Notes: generated by a model from the letters alone, not told the origin. Numbered from the stretch's first letter, positions 25,642 through 34,809 are shown. The stretch: DNA of 34,809 nucleotides from JBBRLA01 sp038231615 (GCA_038231615.1 JBBRLA010000005.1:1-34809); one strand, 5' to 3'. Made by a program: numbers and translations.

Positions 25642-27330
25642 CTAGCGGATGTACTTGGCCGGTTCGTAGAGGTGGTCGAGCCAGGCTTGCCAGGGCCCAA
25701 GAGCGTTGACGTTGACTTCGGCGCCGCCATTCCGTGGGCGGCCCTGCTGGAAGAAGGCGGAGGGGGCGTAGGTCGTCGCGCGGGCGTGGTAGTCATCGGC
25801 CGAAAGGGGCAGCCAGACCGACAGGGCGGCGAAACCCGGCGAGGTGGAGTAGTCGCTGCCGTAGGTGTAGCGGACCTCGGTGTGGCGCAGGGCCTCCCGG
25901 GCCAAGGTGATGGCCTGCTGGAGCTGCGCCGCGGCCTGTGCCGCCGGCTGCGCACCCGACGATCCGCTGTGCCGGCGCAGCCGGTCTTCCAGCAGGCCCA
26001 GGAAGACGCCGATGTCACGGGAGTTGCCCAGAAAGCTCGGGCTCTCCCGGTCGTTGAGGACGCCCAGAAGTTCACCCCGATGGCGGGGGTCAGCCTGGAG
26101 GTACGCCAAAAGGGCGCCGCCGAGCCGGGTCATCGCCGGCAAGAGTTCCCCTCGCAGCGTGGCGGAGCGCACGGAGCTGAGGGTGAAGCGCGTCCGTGCC
26201 GTCGGGGAGATGCCGGCCCGCAGGCCCTCGTCCAGGGAAGTCTCGTAGACCTCGGGGATCAGCCCGGCCACGGTGCAGGCCGCCTCGTCGGGCTGGCCGG
26301 CGCACATTCCCTGAGGGCCCGGCAGGTTCAGCCGGGGCAGGAGGCCGCGGTAGGACATCCCCAGGTAGTCCTCCACCTGGATCGAGCCGGAGACGAAGCG
26401 GGCCACGTCGGACAGCTCGGTGGCCACCTCCATCGACTGCATCAGGCAGGCATCCGAGAGGTACACATCGATGGGCTTGCCGAAAAGCGGCCCATCCACC
26501 ACCTCGCGCAGGACCTGGTGCAGGGTGGGCACGCCCAGGTAGGTCCGCCGCGTCCAGTCAAAGGCGATGCCCCCGGTGAATCGGTCGAAGGGGTTTGCGG
26601 CGGCGCCCGGGTCGGTCTGCTGGGGAGGGCGATCGGTCTGCGGCAGGCCCCAGCCCTCGCCGTGGCCCCAGACAACGACCAGGGTGTGGTTGGCGGGGTA
26701 TTCGGAGGCGCCCCAGGTAAGGAAGTTTTTGAGGTCGGCCGCTTCGTTGAAAGGCTCCTGCTCGGGCTCGACGCGGACCACCGGGGAGCGCAGCGACGCC
26801 GGAGTTTTTTGGGCGAAATGCGCCCGGGTCAGGGTCGCGTCATAGGGCTCGTCGGACTGGAACATGTGCAGCCGGCGCAGGCCCGGCTGTCCGGGAGCGG
26901 CAAGGCCCACCAGCACGTCGGTGTCCACGGTGGAGGCGGCACCTTTCTTCCCATCCGGGAAGGCGGCCTCCATCTCGTAGAGGTTCAGGTAGGCGTAGGG
27001 CGAAAGATCGTTGTTCGCCTCCATGTACAGAAGGACGGTCCACTCCTTGTGGCAGTGCCTGCGGTCGACCCGGGCGGCGTAGCCCTCGTAGCCCAGGTTG
27101 CCATCCGGGGTGCTCTTGCTGTCCCGGCGGAAGTCATAGTCGCCGCCGCCCGCGGGCAGACCGGCGGCCCAGGCGTCCTTGCACGTGCGGGTCGGGAACC
27201 CCGCTGCCGGAACCGGGACCGGCAGCGTCGTCGGGCAGGCGGCGAGCAGGAGGCTGAGGGGCGCGAGCAGACGCCGGAGCCAAAGCAAACGCCAGCGCCA
27301 AAGCAAGCGCCAAAGCAAGCGATCAAACAT
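25642..27330 (-). CDS. clostripain-type (peptidase family C11) lipoprotein
   Basis: 562 residues. The N-terminus is a Trp/Leu/Arg-rich signal built of short repeats (LLWRLLWRWRLLWLRR) leading to lipobox LLLAAC (Cys32). The catalytic dyad of clan CD is visible: His223 in VVVWGHGEGWG and Cys295 in YLSDACLMQSMEVATEL. Supporting elements are WTVLLYMEANNDLSPYA near residue 97 and the two strands around DTDVLVGLAA. C11 proteases cleave after Arg or Lys and often process themselves. It starts 10 bases after the transglutaminase-like gene and is therefore probably co-transcribed with it. The mature protein should be anchored to a membrane facing the outside or periplasm. Confidence 0.9.
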   Translation of the reverse strand: MFDRLLWRLLWRWRLLWLRRLLAPLSLLLAACPTTLPVPVPAAGFPTRTCKDAWAAGLPAGGGDYDFRRDSKSTPDGNLGYEGYAARVDRRHCHKEWTVLLYMEANNDLSPYAYLNLYEMEAAFPDGKKGAASTVDTDVLVGLAAPGQPGLRRLHMFQSDEPYDATLTRAHFAQKTPASLRSPVVRVEPEQEPFNEAADLKNFLTWGASEYPANHTLVVVWGHGEGWGLPQTDRPPQQTDPGAAANPFDRFTGGIAFDWTRRTYLGVPTLHQVLREVVDGPLFGKPIDVYLSDACLMQSMEVATELSDVARFVSGSIQVEDYLGMSYRGLLPRLNLPGPQGMCAGQPDEAACTVAGLIPEVYETSLDEGLRAGISPTARTRFTLSSVRSATLRGELLPAMTRLGGALLAYLQADPRHRGELLGVLNDRESPSFLGNSRDIGVFLGLLEDRLRRHSGSSGAQPAAQAAAQLQQAITLAREALRHTEVRYTYGSDYSTSPGFAALSVWLPLSADDYHARATTYAPSAFFQQGRPRNGGAEVNVNALGPWQAWLDHLYEPAKYIR

Positions 27331-27340
27331 GGACCGATGC

Positions 27341-28831
27341 TTACTTGGCCATCTGGAAAAGCGCGTTCACGATCTTTCCCAGGGGCTGTCCATCGGCGGA
27401 GGCGGCTGCCGCGGCATCTCCCCACGCGTCGGGGATCGGCCCGCCGCCCCAGTTGCCGGTGGCGGCGTCGTCCTGTTCGGACATGGCCTGTCCGCCCGGC
27501 GGCGGGGTCCAGATGAAGTCGGGGTGCTTGTTGAGGTACCACTCGCCGCCGATGATGGCGCCGCCGGCATCCAGCTCCAGATCGTAAAGGTAGTCCACCT
27601 GGATCAGCCGATCGAGGCTGGCGCTGTCGGACGAATCATGGGTGGGCACGGTCTCGGCGATGTAGGTCAGCCGCATCGAGACGCCGACCAGGTACTTGCC
27701 GTTTGGCGCCCGCCACTGTGCGTACCAGTCATGGGGCAGGCTGGCGCGCTCGACCCGGGCGTCCTTCAGAGAGGCCGCCGGCTTGCGCGTCTGCGGGTTG
27801 AAGTAGGTATAATTGTAGCCCAGGACCGGCTGGTTCCACACCTCGTAGTCGAAGGTGGCGTCGATGACCAGGCTGCGCTGCGCGACGCCGATCTGGTTTA
27901 CCATGCACAGGTGCCAGGTGCCGGGGTTGGTGTCGAAGCAGTCGGGGCTGATGACCCGGCCGCTCGTCGGATCGGTCGCCGGGGCCTTGTCGTTGCAGCG
28001 CCCGCCGATGAAGCGGGTGCGCGGGCTGGTGGTGGCCCACAAAAGGCACCCCAGGGCCTTGATGTCCGCCGGGAAGAAGGTGATCTTGGTGCTGCCGTCG
28101 GCGGCCAAAAGGGACAGAGGCTTCACCGGCCGGGGCAGCATGTAGGCCCCCGGGGCCCAGCCGTGGCAGATGCCCATCCAGGTCTCGACGCTGCCGGTGG
28201 AATCGTAGTAGCGCTTCCCGACGTTCCAGTTGTGCTGGGTCAGGGTATAGTCATCGTCGCCCACCAGCAGGTCGTACTTCTCCGCCGGGGACAAATTGTC
28301 GATGCCGTCGTGGTCGCCGCTGGCGACGATGTTCGCGGCAGAGTGCTGCTCGATGTAGGCGCGGTTCTTCTTCCAGTCCTGCGCGGCGGGGTAGCCCGGA
28401 TCGGCGTAGCGGATGCCGAGCTGCCCCTGAAAGACCGGCCAGTACGTGGACGACCACGGGGACTGCTTGAGCCGCGCGCTCAGCAGGCCCTTTTGCTCCA
28501 TGGATTCGAGGGTGCGCAGGATCTCTGCCGACGGCACATCCACCAGGTTCTCGGCCAGATCGTTGCTCAGGAAGGGGGCCCGCCCAGGCTGCACCTGATC
28601 CAGGCGCACGATCAGGCCGTTGCGCTCGGTGCAGGCCAGCTTGCGCACCTGATCGCGCTGTGCCACGAAGGCATTGCTCTTTACCGACCCGGAGAAAGGC
28701 AAGGGCGTGCCGCGACCCGGGTCCTGCACCACGACCTTGGGCGGCTGCCGATCCATGGCGGCGGGCGGGTCCTTGTCGAAGAGCGCCAACTGTGCGGCGA
28801 TCTCGTCGGCGGTCAACGGCTGGTTGATCAT
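27341..28831 (-). CDS. transglutaminase-elicitor-like cysteine protein (TGase_elicitor family)
   Basis: 496 residues, ATG at 28831 preceded by AGGAG 8 bases upstream. The central region matches the transglutaminase elicitor family first known from Phytophthora GP42: SPAEKYDLLVGD, then ETWMGICHGWAPGAYMLPRP with Cys222, FFPADIKALGCLLWA, GTWHLCMVNQIG with His307, and LVIDATFDYEVWNQPVLGY with Asp324 or Asp328. Together they give a Cys-His-Asp triad of papain-like fold. Members cross-link proteins by Gln-Lys isopeptide bonds. No signal peptide is visible, unlike the eukaryotic relatives. It starts 66 bases after the last BMC gene and runs into the C11 protease gene, so it is probably a partner of that protease. 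Function here is inferred. Confidence 0.75.
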   Translation of the reverse strand: MINQPLTADEIAAQLALFDKDPPAAMDRQPPKVVVQDPGRGTPLPFSGSVKSNAFVAQRDQVRKLACTERNGLIVRLDQVQPGRAPFLSNDLAENLVDVPSAEILRTLESMEQKGLLSARLKQSPWSSTYWPVFQGQLGIRYADPGYPAAQDWKKNRAYIEQHSAANIVASGDHDGIDNLSPAEKYDLLVGDDDYTLTQHNWNVGKRYYDSTGSVETWMGICHGWAPGAYMLPRPVKPLSLLAADGSTKITFFPADIKALGCLLWATTSPRTRFIGGRCNDKAPATDPTSGRVISPDCFDTNPGTWHLCMVNQIGVAQRSLVIDATFDYEVWNQPVLGYNYTYFNPQTRKPAASLKDARVERASLPHDWYAQWRAPNGKYLVGVSMRLTYIAETVPTHDSSDSASLDRLIQVDYLYDLELDAGGAIIGGEWYLNKHPDFIWTPPPGGQAMSEQDDAATGNWGGGPIPDAWGDAAAAASADGQPLGKIVNALFQMAK

Positions 28832-28897
28832 GTGGATTCTCCTGTGGGGCTCCCCCGGGAAATTATCCCGCCGTGCCGCAGGGAAAGTAAAGGCCGA

Positions 28898-29502
28898 TCA
28901 GTCTTCCCGAAGCAGGGCGGCGACCAGATCTTCATGGGGCCGGGCGATCAGCTCCCGTGCCAGAAAGAGCCCCGGCACGGTGACCCGTTCGGCCTCCAGC
29001 AGGGCCGCCTCGATCATGTCCTGCTCGCCGCTCATCACGAAGTAGCCCTTGCCCCCCAGGCCGTCGCACAGCCGCAGCACCAGCAGGCGCACCTCGGCGC
29101 CCTTGCAGGCGCTGTCCGCGGCCAGGATCGCCGCCGCCGCGCTGAAGGTCTCGACGATGCCCAGGGAGGAATCCGGTCGATAGGCCGAAAGGTCCCCGCC
29201 CCGGTGAAGCGCCAGCAGCACGTCGTCGTGGGCCTGGGCCAAGATCAGCTCGTCGCACAGGGCGCTGCCCGCGACGGCGCGTCCGGCGGCCATGGCCTCC
29301 TTTACCTCGGCGACCTGGCCGGTGCACAGGGTCAGGTGCTTACCCGGCGACACCGGCCGCACCAGCGCCAGCGTCACCTGGGCCTTTTTCACCAGGGCGT
29401 CGGCCGCCAAGATGCCCCGGGCGATGGAACGCACCTCCAGAAGGCCGATGGCGGGGCCGGCGGCCAGGATGCCCTGGCCGGCACCTTTGCGCAGAGGGCC
29501 CC

Positions 29503-29506
<4 letters not shown>
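28898..29506 (-). CDS. BMC-T trimeric shell protein, single-layer type
   Basis: 202 residues with two tandem BMC domains. The first opens GLLEVRSIARGILAADALV, then VRPVSPGKHLTLCTGQVAEV. The second opens GIVETFSAAAAILAADSACK, then GKGYFVMSGEQDMIEAAL. It closely resembles the T1 trimer of Haliangium ochraceum (recalled). Three chains make a pseudohexamer tile with a larger central pore. The start is GTG at 29506, which overlaps the aldehyde dehydrogenase stop by 4 bases (GTGA), so it is translationally coupled to that gene. Length fits BMC-T (about 180-215). A longer open frame runs on upstream inside the dehydrogenase gene but is not this protein. Confidence 0.9.
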
Positions 29507-31002
<1,496 letters not shown>

Positions 31003-31025
31003 GCTCTACACCCGCTAGCGAAGGA

Positions 31026-31319
31026 TCATGACTTGCGGTAGCGAGTCTCGCCGTCCGCGTCGATGAGGTCGACGATGGCCATGACGGTGGCGTCGACGGG
31101 CCGGTCCTTGGTGACCTGGGTCTGTCGGGCGGACGAGCCGGAGGCGTAGAGCACCACCTCGCCGACGCCGGCACCGACCGCGTCTACGGCGACCACGGGA
31201 GCGCCGGAGACGGGATTGCCGCTCGGATCGCAAGGTTTGACGAGGAGGAACGTAAGGTTGCGCAGTTCCTCCTCTTTCCTCGTCGACACCACTGTGCCGA
31301 TCACCAGGCCCAGGACCAT
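31026..31319 (-). CDS. BMC-P pentameric shell vertex protein (EutN/CcmL family)
   Basis: 97 residues. It opens MVLGLVIGTVVSTRKEEELRNLTFLLV, has the beta-barrel core (GAPVVAVDAVGAGVGEVVLYASGSSAR) and ends with KDRPVDATVMAIVDLID, the full EutN/CcmL pattern. Five chains cap each vertex of the icosahedral shell. It starts 6 bases after the BMC-H stop, with AAGTAAG as a weak ribosome binding site, so it is co-translated with the shell genes. Only one BMC-P is seen in the window. Confidence 0.95.
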   Translation of the reverse strand: MVLGLVIGTVVSTRKEEELRNLTFLLVKPCDPSGNPVSGAPVVAVDAVGAGVGEVVLYASGSSARQTQVTKDRPVDATVMAIVDLIDADGETRYRKS

Positions 31320-31325
31320 GGCGGC

Positions 31326-31649
31326 TTACTTGCGATCGCCGCTTGGGGGCGTACTTCCCGGGGTGCCCTCGTGCTGTCGGCCGAGCGGGAGCACCATGTC
31401 GATGTTGACGTGGGGCCGCGGGATCACGTGCACGCTGACCAGCTCGCCGACGCGCTCGGCGGCGCGCTGCCCGGCCTCGGTGGCGGCCTTCACGGCGGCG
31501 ACGTCGCCGCGGACGATGGCGGTGACATAGCCCCCGCCGATCTTCTCGTACCCGACGAGTTCGACCCGGGCGGCCTTCACCATGGCGTCGGAGGCCTCGA
31601 CCATGCCGACAAAGCCCTTTGTCTCGATCATACCCAGCGCGTCAGCCAT
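31326..31649 (-). CDS. BMC-H hexameric shell protein
   Basis: 107 residues with one BMC domain: ALGMIETKGFVGMVEASDAM, the pore loop IGGGYVTAIVRGDVAAVKAA and HVIPRPHVNIDMVLP. The pore-lining segment is GGGY, similar to H. ochraceum BMC-H (recalled). Six chains form a hexagonal tile that makes up most of the shell facets; the small pore lets metabolites pass. A short Pro/Gly tail follows the domain. GAGGG lies 9 bases before the ATG. It is second in the operon, 54 bases after the stacked-type BMC-T gene. Confidence 0.96.
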   Translation of the reverse strand: MADALGMIETKGFVGMVEASDAMVKAARVELVGYEKIGGGYVTAIVRGDVAAVKAATEAGQRAAERVGELVSVHVIPRPHVNIDMVLPLGRQHEGTPGSTPPSGDRK

Positions 31650-31703
31650 CTTGTGTATCCCTCGTTGCTATCTTTTAAAGAGCCCGGAGTCACGCTCGGG
31701 CGG

Positions 31704-32345
31704 CTACTTGTCCACGAATTTTTCGGGGTTCTTGCCGACCACCCCCTCGATGGCGGCGGTGGCGGCGGCGGCGGCGGCATCGATCTCGGCCTCGGGGCCG
31801 GATAGATAAAGGCGGCCGAAGGCGCCAAAAGGGGTGACGGAGATGAGAAAGATGCGGGCCGTCTTTTCGGCCTCGTTGGCGGCGAAGGCGACGTAGCCCG
31901 CCGGCTCGGTTTCGAGGATGAAGAGGGACTGGCCGGGGAGGATCATCATGCCCTGGGAGTTGCGGTTGATGATCTGGGCCTGGTAGGGCTCGATGGCACG
32001 GATGATCTGGTTGGTCAAGACGCGGGGCTTCAGGCGGTCCTGCTCCTTGACCGAGAGGAAGTCCAGGATGGCGGCGCCGGCCTGGAGGACTTCGCCCTGA
32101 TCGTTGTCGTGCACTTCGAGAAGGCCGTAGGCGCGCTCGACCACCTGGATCGCGGGGGTCACACGAGTCGCCTTGAGGGCGACGTCGGTGACGCGGTTGA
32201 TGGCGATGCCCGGGGCGATCTCGACGAAGAGGGACGCCATGCCCGGCAGGGGGAGGAAGCCCTTGGCGGTCTTGCCGATATAGCTGGCAAGCTGGGGCTG
32301 GAGGGCATCCAGAAAAGTATAAGTCCGCAGCGTGGTGGAGGCCAT
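31704..32345 (-). CDS. BMC-T trimeric shell protein, stacked (double-layer) type
   Basis: 213 residues from ATG 32345; the ATG at 32369 is less likely because the H. ochraceum-like N-terminus begins at MASTTLRTYTFLDALQPQ. The two BMC domains are circularly arranged (LFVEIAPGIAINRVTDVALK, then VERAYGLLEVHDNDQGEVL, and a second GMMILPGQSLFILETEPAGY). It resembles the T2 trimer of H. ochraceum, which stacks in two layers with gated pores that pass large molecules (established for that system). It is first in the operon. The upstream 120 bases to the zinc-finger-like gene must hold the promoter, but no clear boxes are seen. Confidence 0.9.
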   Translation of the reverse strand: MASTTLRTYTFLDALQPQLASYIGKTAKGFLPLPGMASLFVEIAPGIAINRVTDVALKATRVTPAIQVVERAYGLLEVHDNDQGEVLQAGAAILDFLSVKEQDRLKPRVLTNQIIRAIEPYQAQIINRNSQGMMILPGQSLFILETEPAGYVAFAANEAEKTARIFLISVTPFGAFGRLYLSGPEAEIDAAAAAATAAIEGVVGKNPEKFVDK

Positions 32346-32464
32346 GTTGGGTCGAATTCCTGGCGACAATCGTCCAAAAGCTGGGCGACCGTATCACCCG
32401 ATGCAGCAGATGGCAACGGGTAGACGGTGAAATCCCCGGCGGTCGGGCAATCGCGGCGGCGCAG

Positions 32465-32782
32465 ATGGACCCGCCGCTGCTGCTGCCGCCACCAGCGCCG
32501 GCCAAAAAGGCACCCAGGAAGGCGGCACGGATCACCGTATCAGAGAGGCTGAGCGGCGCTACGGTGCGCTACTATAAGCGCGGGGGGAAGACCATGGCGC
32601 GCTGCCGGCACTGCAACACCCTCGTCAGGGGCGGCTTGCGGGGCATGGCCAAGCATGGCGGCACCTGCAAGGAGTGGAGCAAGAGCGCCAGGCTGATGAT
32701 TGACACTCCGTATGAAGTCAAGCAGGAGGTCGTGCGGCTCAACCGCGAGCTGGGCGAGTGCAAGAAAAAGTTGGGCGGTTGA
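32465..32782 (+). CDS. small zinc-finger-like protein (BED-type pattern)
   Basis: 105 residues. Residues 46-68 carry a Cys-x2-Cys (CRHC), then NTLVRGGLRGMAK, His and a Cys four residues on (HGGTC), a C2HC zinc-ribbon or BED-finger-like arrangement. The segment before it is basic (ARITVSERLSG, VRYYKRGGKT), and the end is a helix (EVVRLNRELGECKKKL). It may bind DNA or RNA. It is divergent from the BMC operon and its stop abuts the stop of the next (minus) gene. No paralogue is visible here. Confidence 0.55.
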   Translation: MDPPLLLPPPAPAKKAPRKAARITVSERLSGATVRYYKRGGKTMARCRHCNTLVRGGLRGMAKHGGTCKEWSKSARLMIDTPYEVKQEVVRLNRELGECKKKLGG

Positions 32783-33483
32783 TCACCAGTCCCATTTGTC
32801 CGCCTTGCCCTTGCCCTTCTCAACCGTCTTGTCGCCCTTCTCCGTGGCCGCCTCTGGTGGCTGGCGCAACCCGGGCCCCTTCGGCGTTGAGCAGATCAGG
32901 CGCACCGCGCCAGGGGCTGTCTTGGTCAGCTGCTTGATCATCTGGAGCATTTTCCAAAGACCGTCGAGAGTGGTTGGGCACTCCTCAAGAGGAATAAACC
33001 TGACATGATCTTTGATTTCGTGGAACGCGCCACCAAGCTGACCACCGACGCGGACGCCTACGGCGGATAGTCGATGTTTGGGAGCAATCAGGAACAAAAA
33101 CTGTGTACTCCATCGATCATGAGCATGCTTGAGGGAGGCAAGGGACTTGCTGATGGCCGAGGCCGAAGCTTCGCTCTCGATCTCAAAAACAAAGTGAGCG
33201 CCAGCCGGATATTCCTTGTCGTCCGGGTCCAGCCGATACCAGAGCACATCCGGTTGGAATCCGCCTCCGATCTCGTGATCCGTCTTGACGATGTAATTCA
33301 GCGCAACTGCCCGCAGGGACCCTCGTGCTCCCGCTGCCGCAGCGGTTCCGGGTAGTCGGCCAACCTGACGCGCACTTCGTGGCAGCCGGGCGGTGGTGGA
33401 TTTCGGCGGGGCCCTACCAGGGTGCGCGGCACTTCCTCCTGGACTTGACGAGAGGATGGCCATGACGAGGCCCGACGCGCCAT
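32783..33483 (-). pseudogene. possible PD-(D/E)xK-like nuclease or unknown protein, frameshifted
   Basis: Coding sense runs in two minus-strand frames. The first starts at ATG 33483 and reads EVRVRLADYPEPLRQREHEG to about 33325. The second continues SLRAVALNYIVKTDHEIGGG to 32783. The join REHEG/SLRAVALNYIV at about 33318-33326 looks natural, so a one-base shift (mutation or sequencing error) is likely. In the second part, PDVLWYRL, FVFEIES and later Lys residues recall a restriction-endonuclease fold, but the third catalytic residue is not clear. The tail is Lys-rich (EKGDKTVEKGKGKADKWDW). An alternative is a continuous protein from 33463 in the second frame, with a less plausible N-terminus. 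Weak call. Confidence 0.45.
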
Positions 33484-33537
33484 GACGATCCGCAAGCCAC
33501 CAAAACCTGCGAGCGGGGAGCGGTGATTCTTTCTCAA

Positions 33538-34149
33538 TCAGGCGGGCCGGACCACGGCGGGAAGCACCCCCCGGTACAGGTCATCGACTGCGATCTCACC
33601 GCAGGGGAGCGTGAGTATCTGCCCGGGGCCGAGCGTGTCGTTGATGATCCACCGCCCGACTTCCCCCCTGGAGAAGTGCTCGACGCACACCCGGGTCTGG
33701 GAGACGAGCACGTAGTCATGGAGCGACGGGAGGGCGCGGTAGCTTGCGAACTTATCGCCCCGGTCAAATCGCTCCGTTGACGGCGAGAGGACCTCGAAAA
33801 TCACGTCGGGGTTCTCGATGACGTCGCGCTTGTCGTCGTGAAACTTGGGCGGGCCGCACAGAAGGATCGCATCCGGGTAGAATCCCTGGCCCTCGTCGGA
33901 GTCGGCGGCGGTGTGGATGCGCATGTCCGAGCTGAACACTTCGCACTTGCCCTTGACCGCAGCGAGGAGGGCCCCGATGAGCCGAATCGTGATCTGGTTG
34001 TGCTCGTAGCTGGCGCCGGCCATGGCGGCGGGCCCGGTCATTGCGTAGATTTCGCCGTCGAAAAATTCGTGCTTCTCATCGGACGCGCGCTCCATCTCCA
34101 GGTACTCAGCGTAGGTCCATCGTCTTTTTTCAGCAGCGGCGGCGCTCAT
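33538..34149 (-). CDS. Uma2-family endonuclease
   Basis: 203 residues, the usual length. The N-terminus RRWTYAEYLEMERASDEKHEFFDGEIYAM is the classic Uma2 (DUF820) opening. The PD-(D/E)xK-type residues are Asp93 in FYPDAILLCG, Glu119 in VIFEVLSPSTERFDRGDKF and Lys133. VLVSQTRVCVEHF and IITDTL-like strands complete the fold. Uma2 proteins are restriction-endonuclease-fold proteins common in many bacteria; their targets are unknown. Its ATG overlaps the stop of the small upstream gene as ATGA, so the two are coupled and probably act together. Confidence 0.92.
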   Translation of the reverse strand: MSAAAAEKRRWTYAEYLEMERASDEKHEFFDGEIYAMTGPAAMAGASYEHNQITIRLIGALLAAVKGKCEVFSSDMRIHTAADSDEGQGFYPDAILLCGPPKFHDDKRDVIENPDVIFEVLSPSTERFDRGDKFASYRALPSLHDYVLVSQTRVCVEHFSRGEVGRWIINDTLGPGQILTLPCGEIAVDDLYRGVLPAVVRPA

Positions 34150-34388
34150 GGGGCTCTCCTTGTGACTTCAGGTTCACAATCTCGATTTTCAGCCATGCGT
34201 TTCGTGTCCTCAATGAGTCCCTTGATGAAGGTAGCGCCGTCAACGTCGCTATCTTCTCCTTCAGCGTCGGAAGCTTCGACAGCCTGCCGCAGCCTATCGC
34301 TCAACTCGGGACATTCCCACCCATAGGGCCCCTCGTCTTCATCGGCAGGCGACAAGGCGAGCGAACGGAGAGGGGTGGATGAACTCAT
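34146..34388 (-). CDS. small acidic protein coupled to Uma2
   Basis: 80 residues with AAGGAG 8 bases before the ATG at 34388. It is acidic and helix-rich (PELSDRLRQAVEASD, then ATFIKGLIEDTKRMAEN). The stop overlaps the Uma2 start by 4 bases (ATGA), the layout of a small antitoxin or regulator before a nuclease. The sequence is not a recognised antitoxin family. The role is inferred from position only. Confidence 0.6.
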   Translation of the reverse strand: MSSSTPLRSLALSPADEDEGPYGWECPELSDRLRQAVEASDAEGEDSDVDGATFIKGLIEDTKRMAENRDCEPEVTRRAP

Positions 34389-34505
34389 GGCGTTCTCCTT
34401 GCTTTCTCAATGAGGCTAACCCTGAAATCCTTGCAGTGCAATGATTTAGGACAACTCGCCCCGCCTCCAACATCTAGGACAATCCCCACCTGCCCAGAGG
34501 ATCGG

Positions 34506-34525
34506 GCTGTCCTCATGAGGACAGC
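34506..34525. repeat. perfect 20-bp palindrome
   Basis: GCTGTCCTCATGAGGACAGC is its own reverse complement. Nearby, TAGGACAA occurs at 34447-34454 and 34475-34482, sharing the AGGACA core of the palindrome arms. It could be an operator or recombination site in the gap between the Uma2 pair and the repeat protein, or the end of a decayed mobile element. Confidence 0.7.
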
Positions 34526-34558
34526 ACCAACCGGAGTGGTGGCGAGTTTAGCGGCTGG

Positions 34559-34809
34559 ATGACCGCGGCCATCAACGCGGCCAAGCGTATGAACGGAGTG
34601 CAGCTCGGCCTCCTGGGTAACAGTGTCACCGAGTCGATGACCGGGCTGCAGCTGGCGGTGCTCAACCTCGGCGCTCTCTCCGCCGGAGAGGTTCGGGGGC
34701 TCCAGCTCGGTGCGATCAACGTTGGCGGCAGCGTCCAGGGCCTGCAACTCGGCGCCGTCAACGTCGGAAATCGTGTGCATGGGGTGCAGATCGGGCTCCT
34801 CAACATGTG
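34559..34809 (+). CDS. repeat protein of the LA_2272-like surface-repeat type, partial
   Basis: The frame is open to the right edge. It is built of repeats with the core G-(V/L)-Q-(L/I)-G-x-(I/L/V)-N: NGVQLGLLGNS, TGLQLAVLNLG, RGLQLGAINVGG, QGLQLGAVNVGN, HGVQIGLLNM, spaced 14-18 residues. Such repeats occur in LA_2272-family surface proteins and in pentapeptide-like barrels. ATG 34559 is the first start codon in frame, but it lacks a signal peptide and ribosome binding site. The frame is open upstream to 34478, so the true start may be lost or lie in a rearranged segment. The protein continues beyond the window. Confidence 0.65.
   Translation, partial: MTAAINAAKRMNGVQLGLLGNSVTESMTGLQLAVLNLGALSAGEVRGLQLGAINVGGSVQGLQLGAVNVGNRVHGVQIGLLNM

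Noticed and set aside
31582..31809. Possible small gene with an Ala-rich stretch on the plus strand between BMC-H and BMC-T
   Set aside because: The poly-Ala comes from the GCC-rich antisense of the BMC-T end; no ribosome binding site or conserved pattern is seen.

Overview
The window is high-GC DNA that most likely comes from a member of the Myxococcota. Three observations support this. A large secreted M36 protease ends in a MYXO-CTERM-type tag (Gly-Cys-Ser-Cys, hydrophobic helix, Arg cluster). There are many lipoproteins and Cys-rich surface proteins of myxobacterial style. The microcompartment shell genes read very like those of Haliangium ochraceum (recalled from memory, not searched).

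Layout. Positions 1-1560 are a graveyard: an IS4-type transposase remnant, a 41-bp tandem duplication, a truncated ORF, and a two-gene unit with ATGA coupling. The first gene of that unit is frameshifted and split by a 172-bp MITE-like element; the second is a ParE/RelE-like toxin with an in-frame stop. Next is an RlmI-like rRNA methyltransferase (minus strand). At 3.3-7.8 kb lies a three-gene plus-strand unit: an Ala/Pro-rich single-span membrane protein, a TPR protein and a lipoprotein. At 8.0-12.9 kb are the M36 protease and a paralogue that keeps only the propeptide region. Then come a ferritin-like protein, an S9 prolyl-oligopeptidase-family enzyme, an ArsM-type arsenite methyltransferase, an AAA+ ATPase, a large envelope protein, a PQQ-type propeller lipoprotein and an HExxH lipoprotein.

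From 32.35 down to 24.7 kb all genes are on the minus strand. First comes a compact bacterial microcompartment (BMC) cluster: stacked-type BMC-T, BMC-H, BMC-P, a CoA-acylating aldehyde dehydrogenase with an N-terminal targeting-like helix, and a single-layer-type BMC-T. In the same direction follow a transglutaminase-elicitor-like protein, a clostripain-type (C11) lipoprotein protease and a class II aldolase/adducin protein. The five BMC genes could make a full shell with one cargo enzyme. No phosphotransacylase, alcohol dehydrogenase or signature enzyme is seen, so this is an incomplete-core metabolosome whose substrate cannot be read from the window.

The right edge (32.4-34.8 kb) holds a small zinc-finger-like protein, a frameshifted possible nuclease, a Uma2-family endonuclease coupled to a small upstream gene, and the start of a repeat protein built of G-(V/L)-Q-(L/I)-G-x-(I/L/V)-N units that runs off the window. 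I saw no tRNA, rRNA or CRISPR array.
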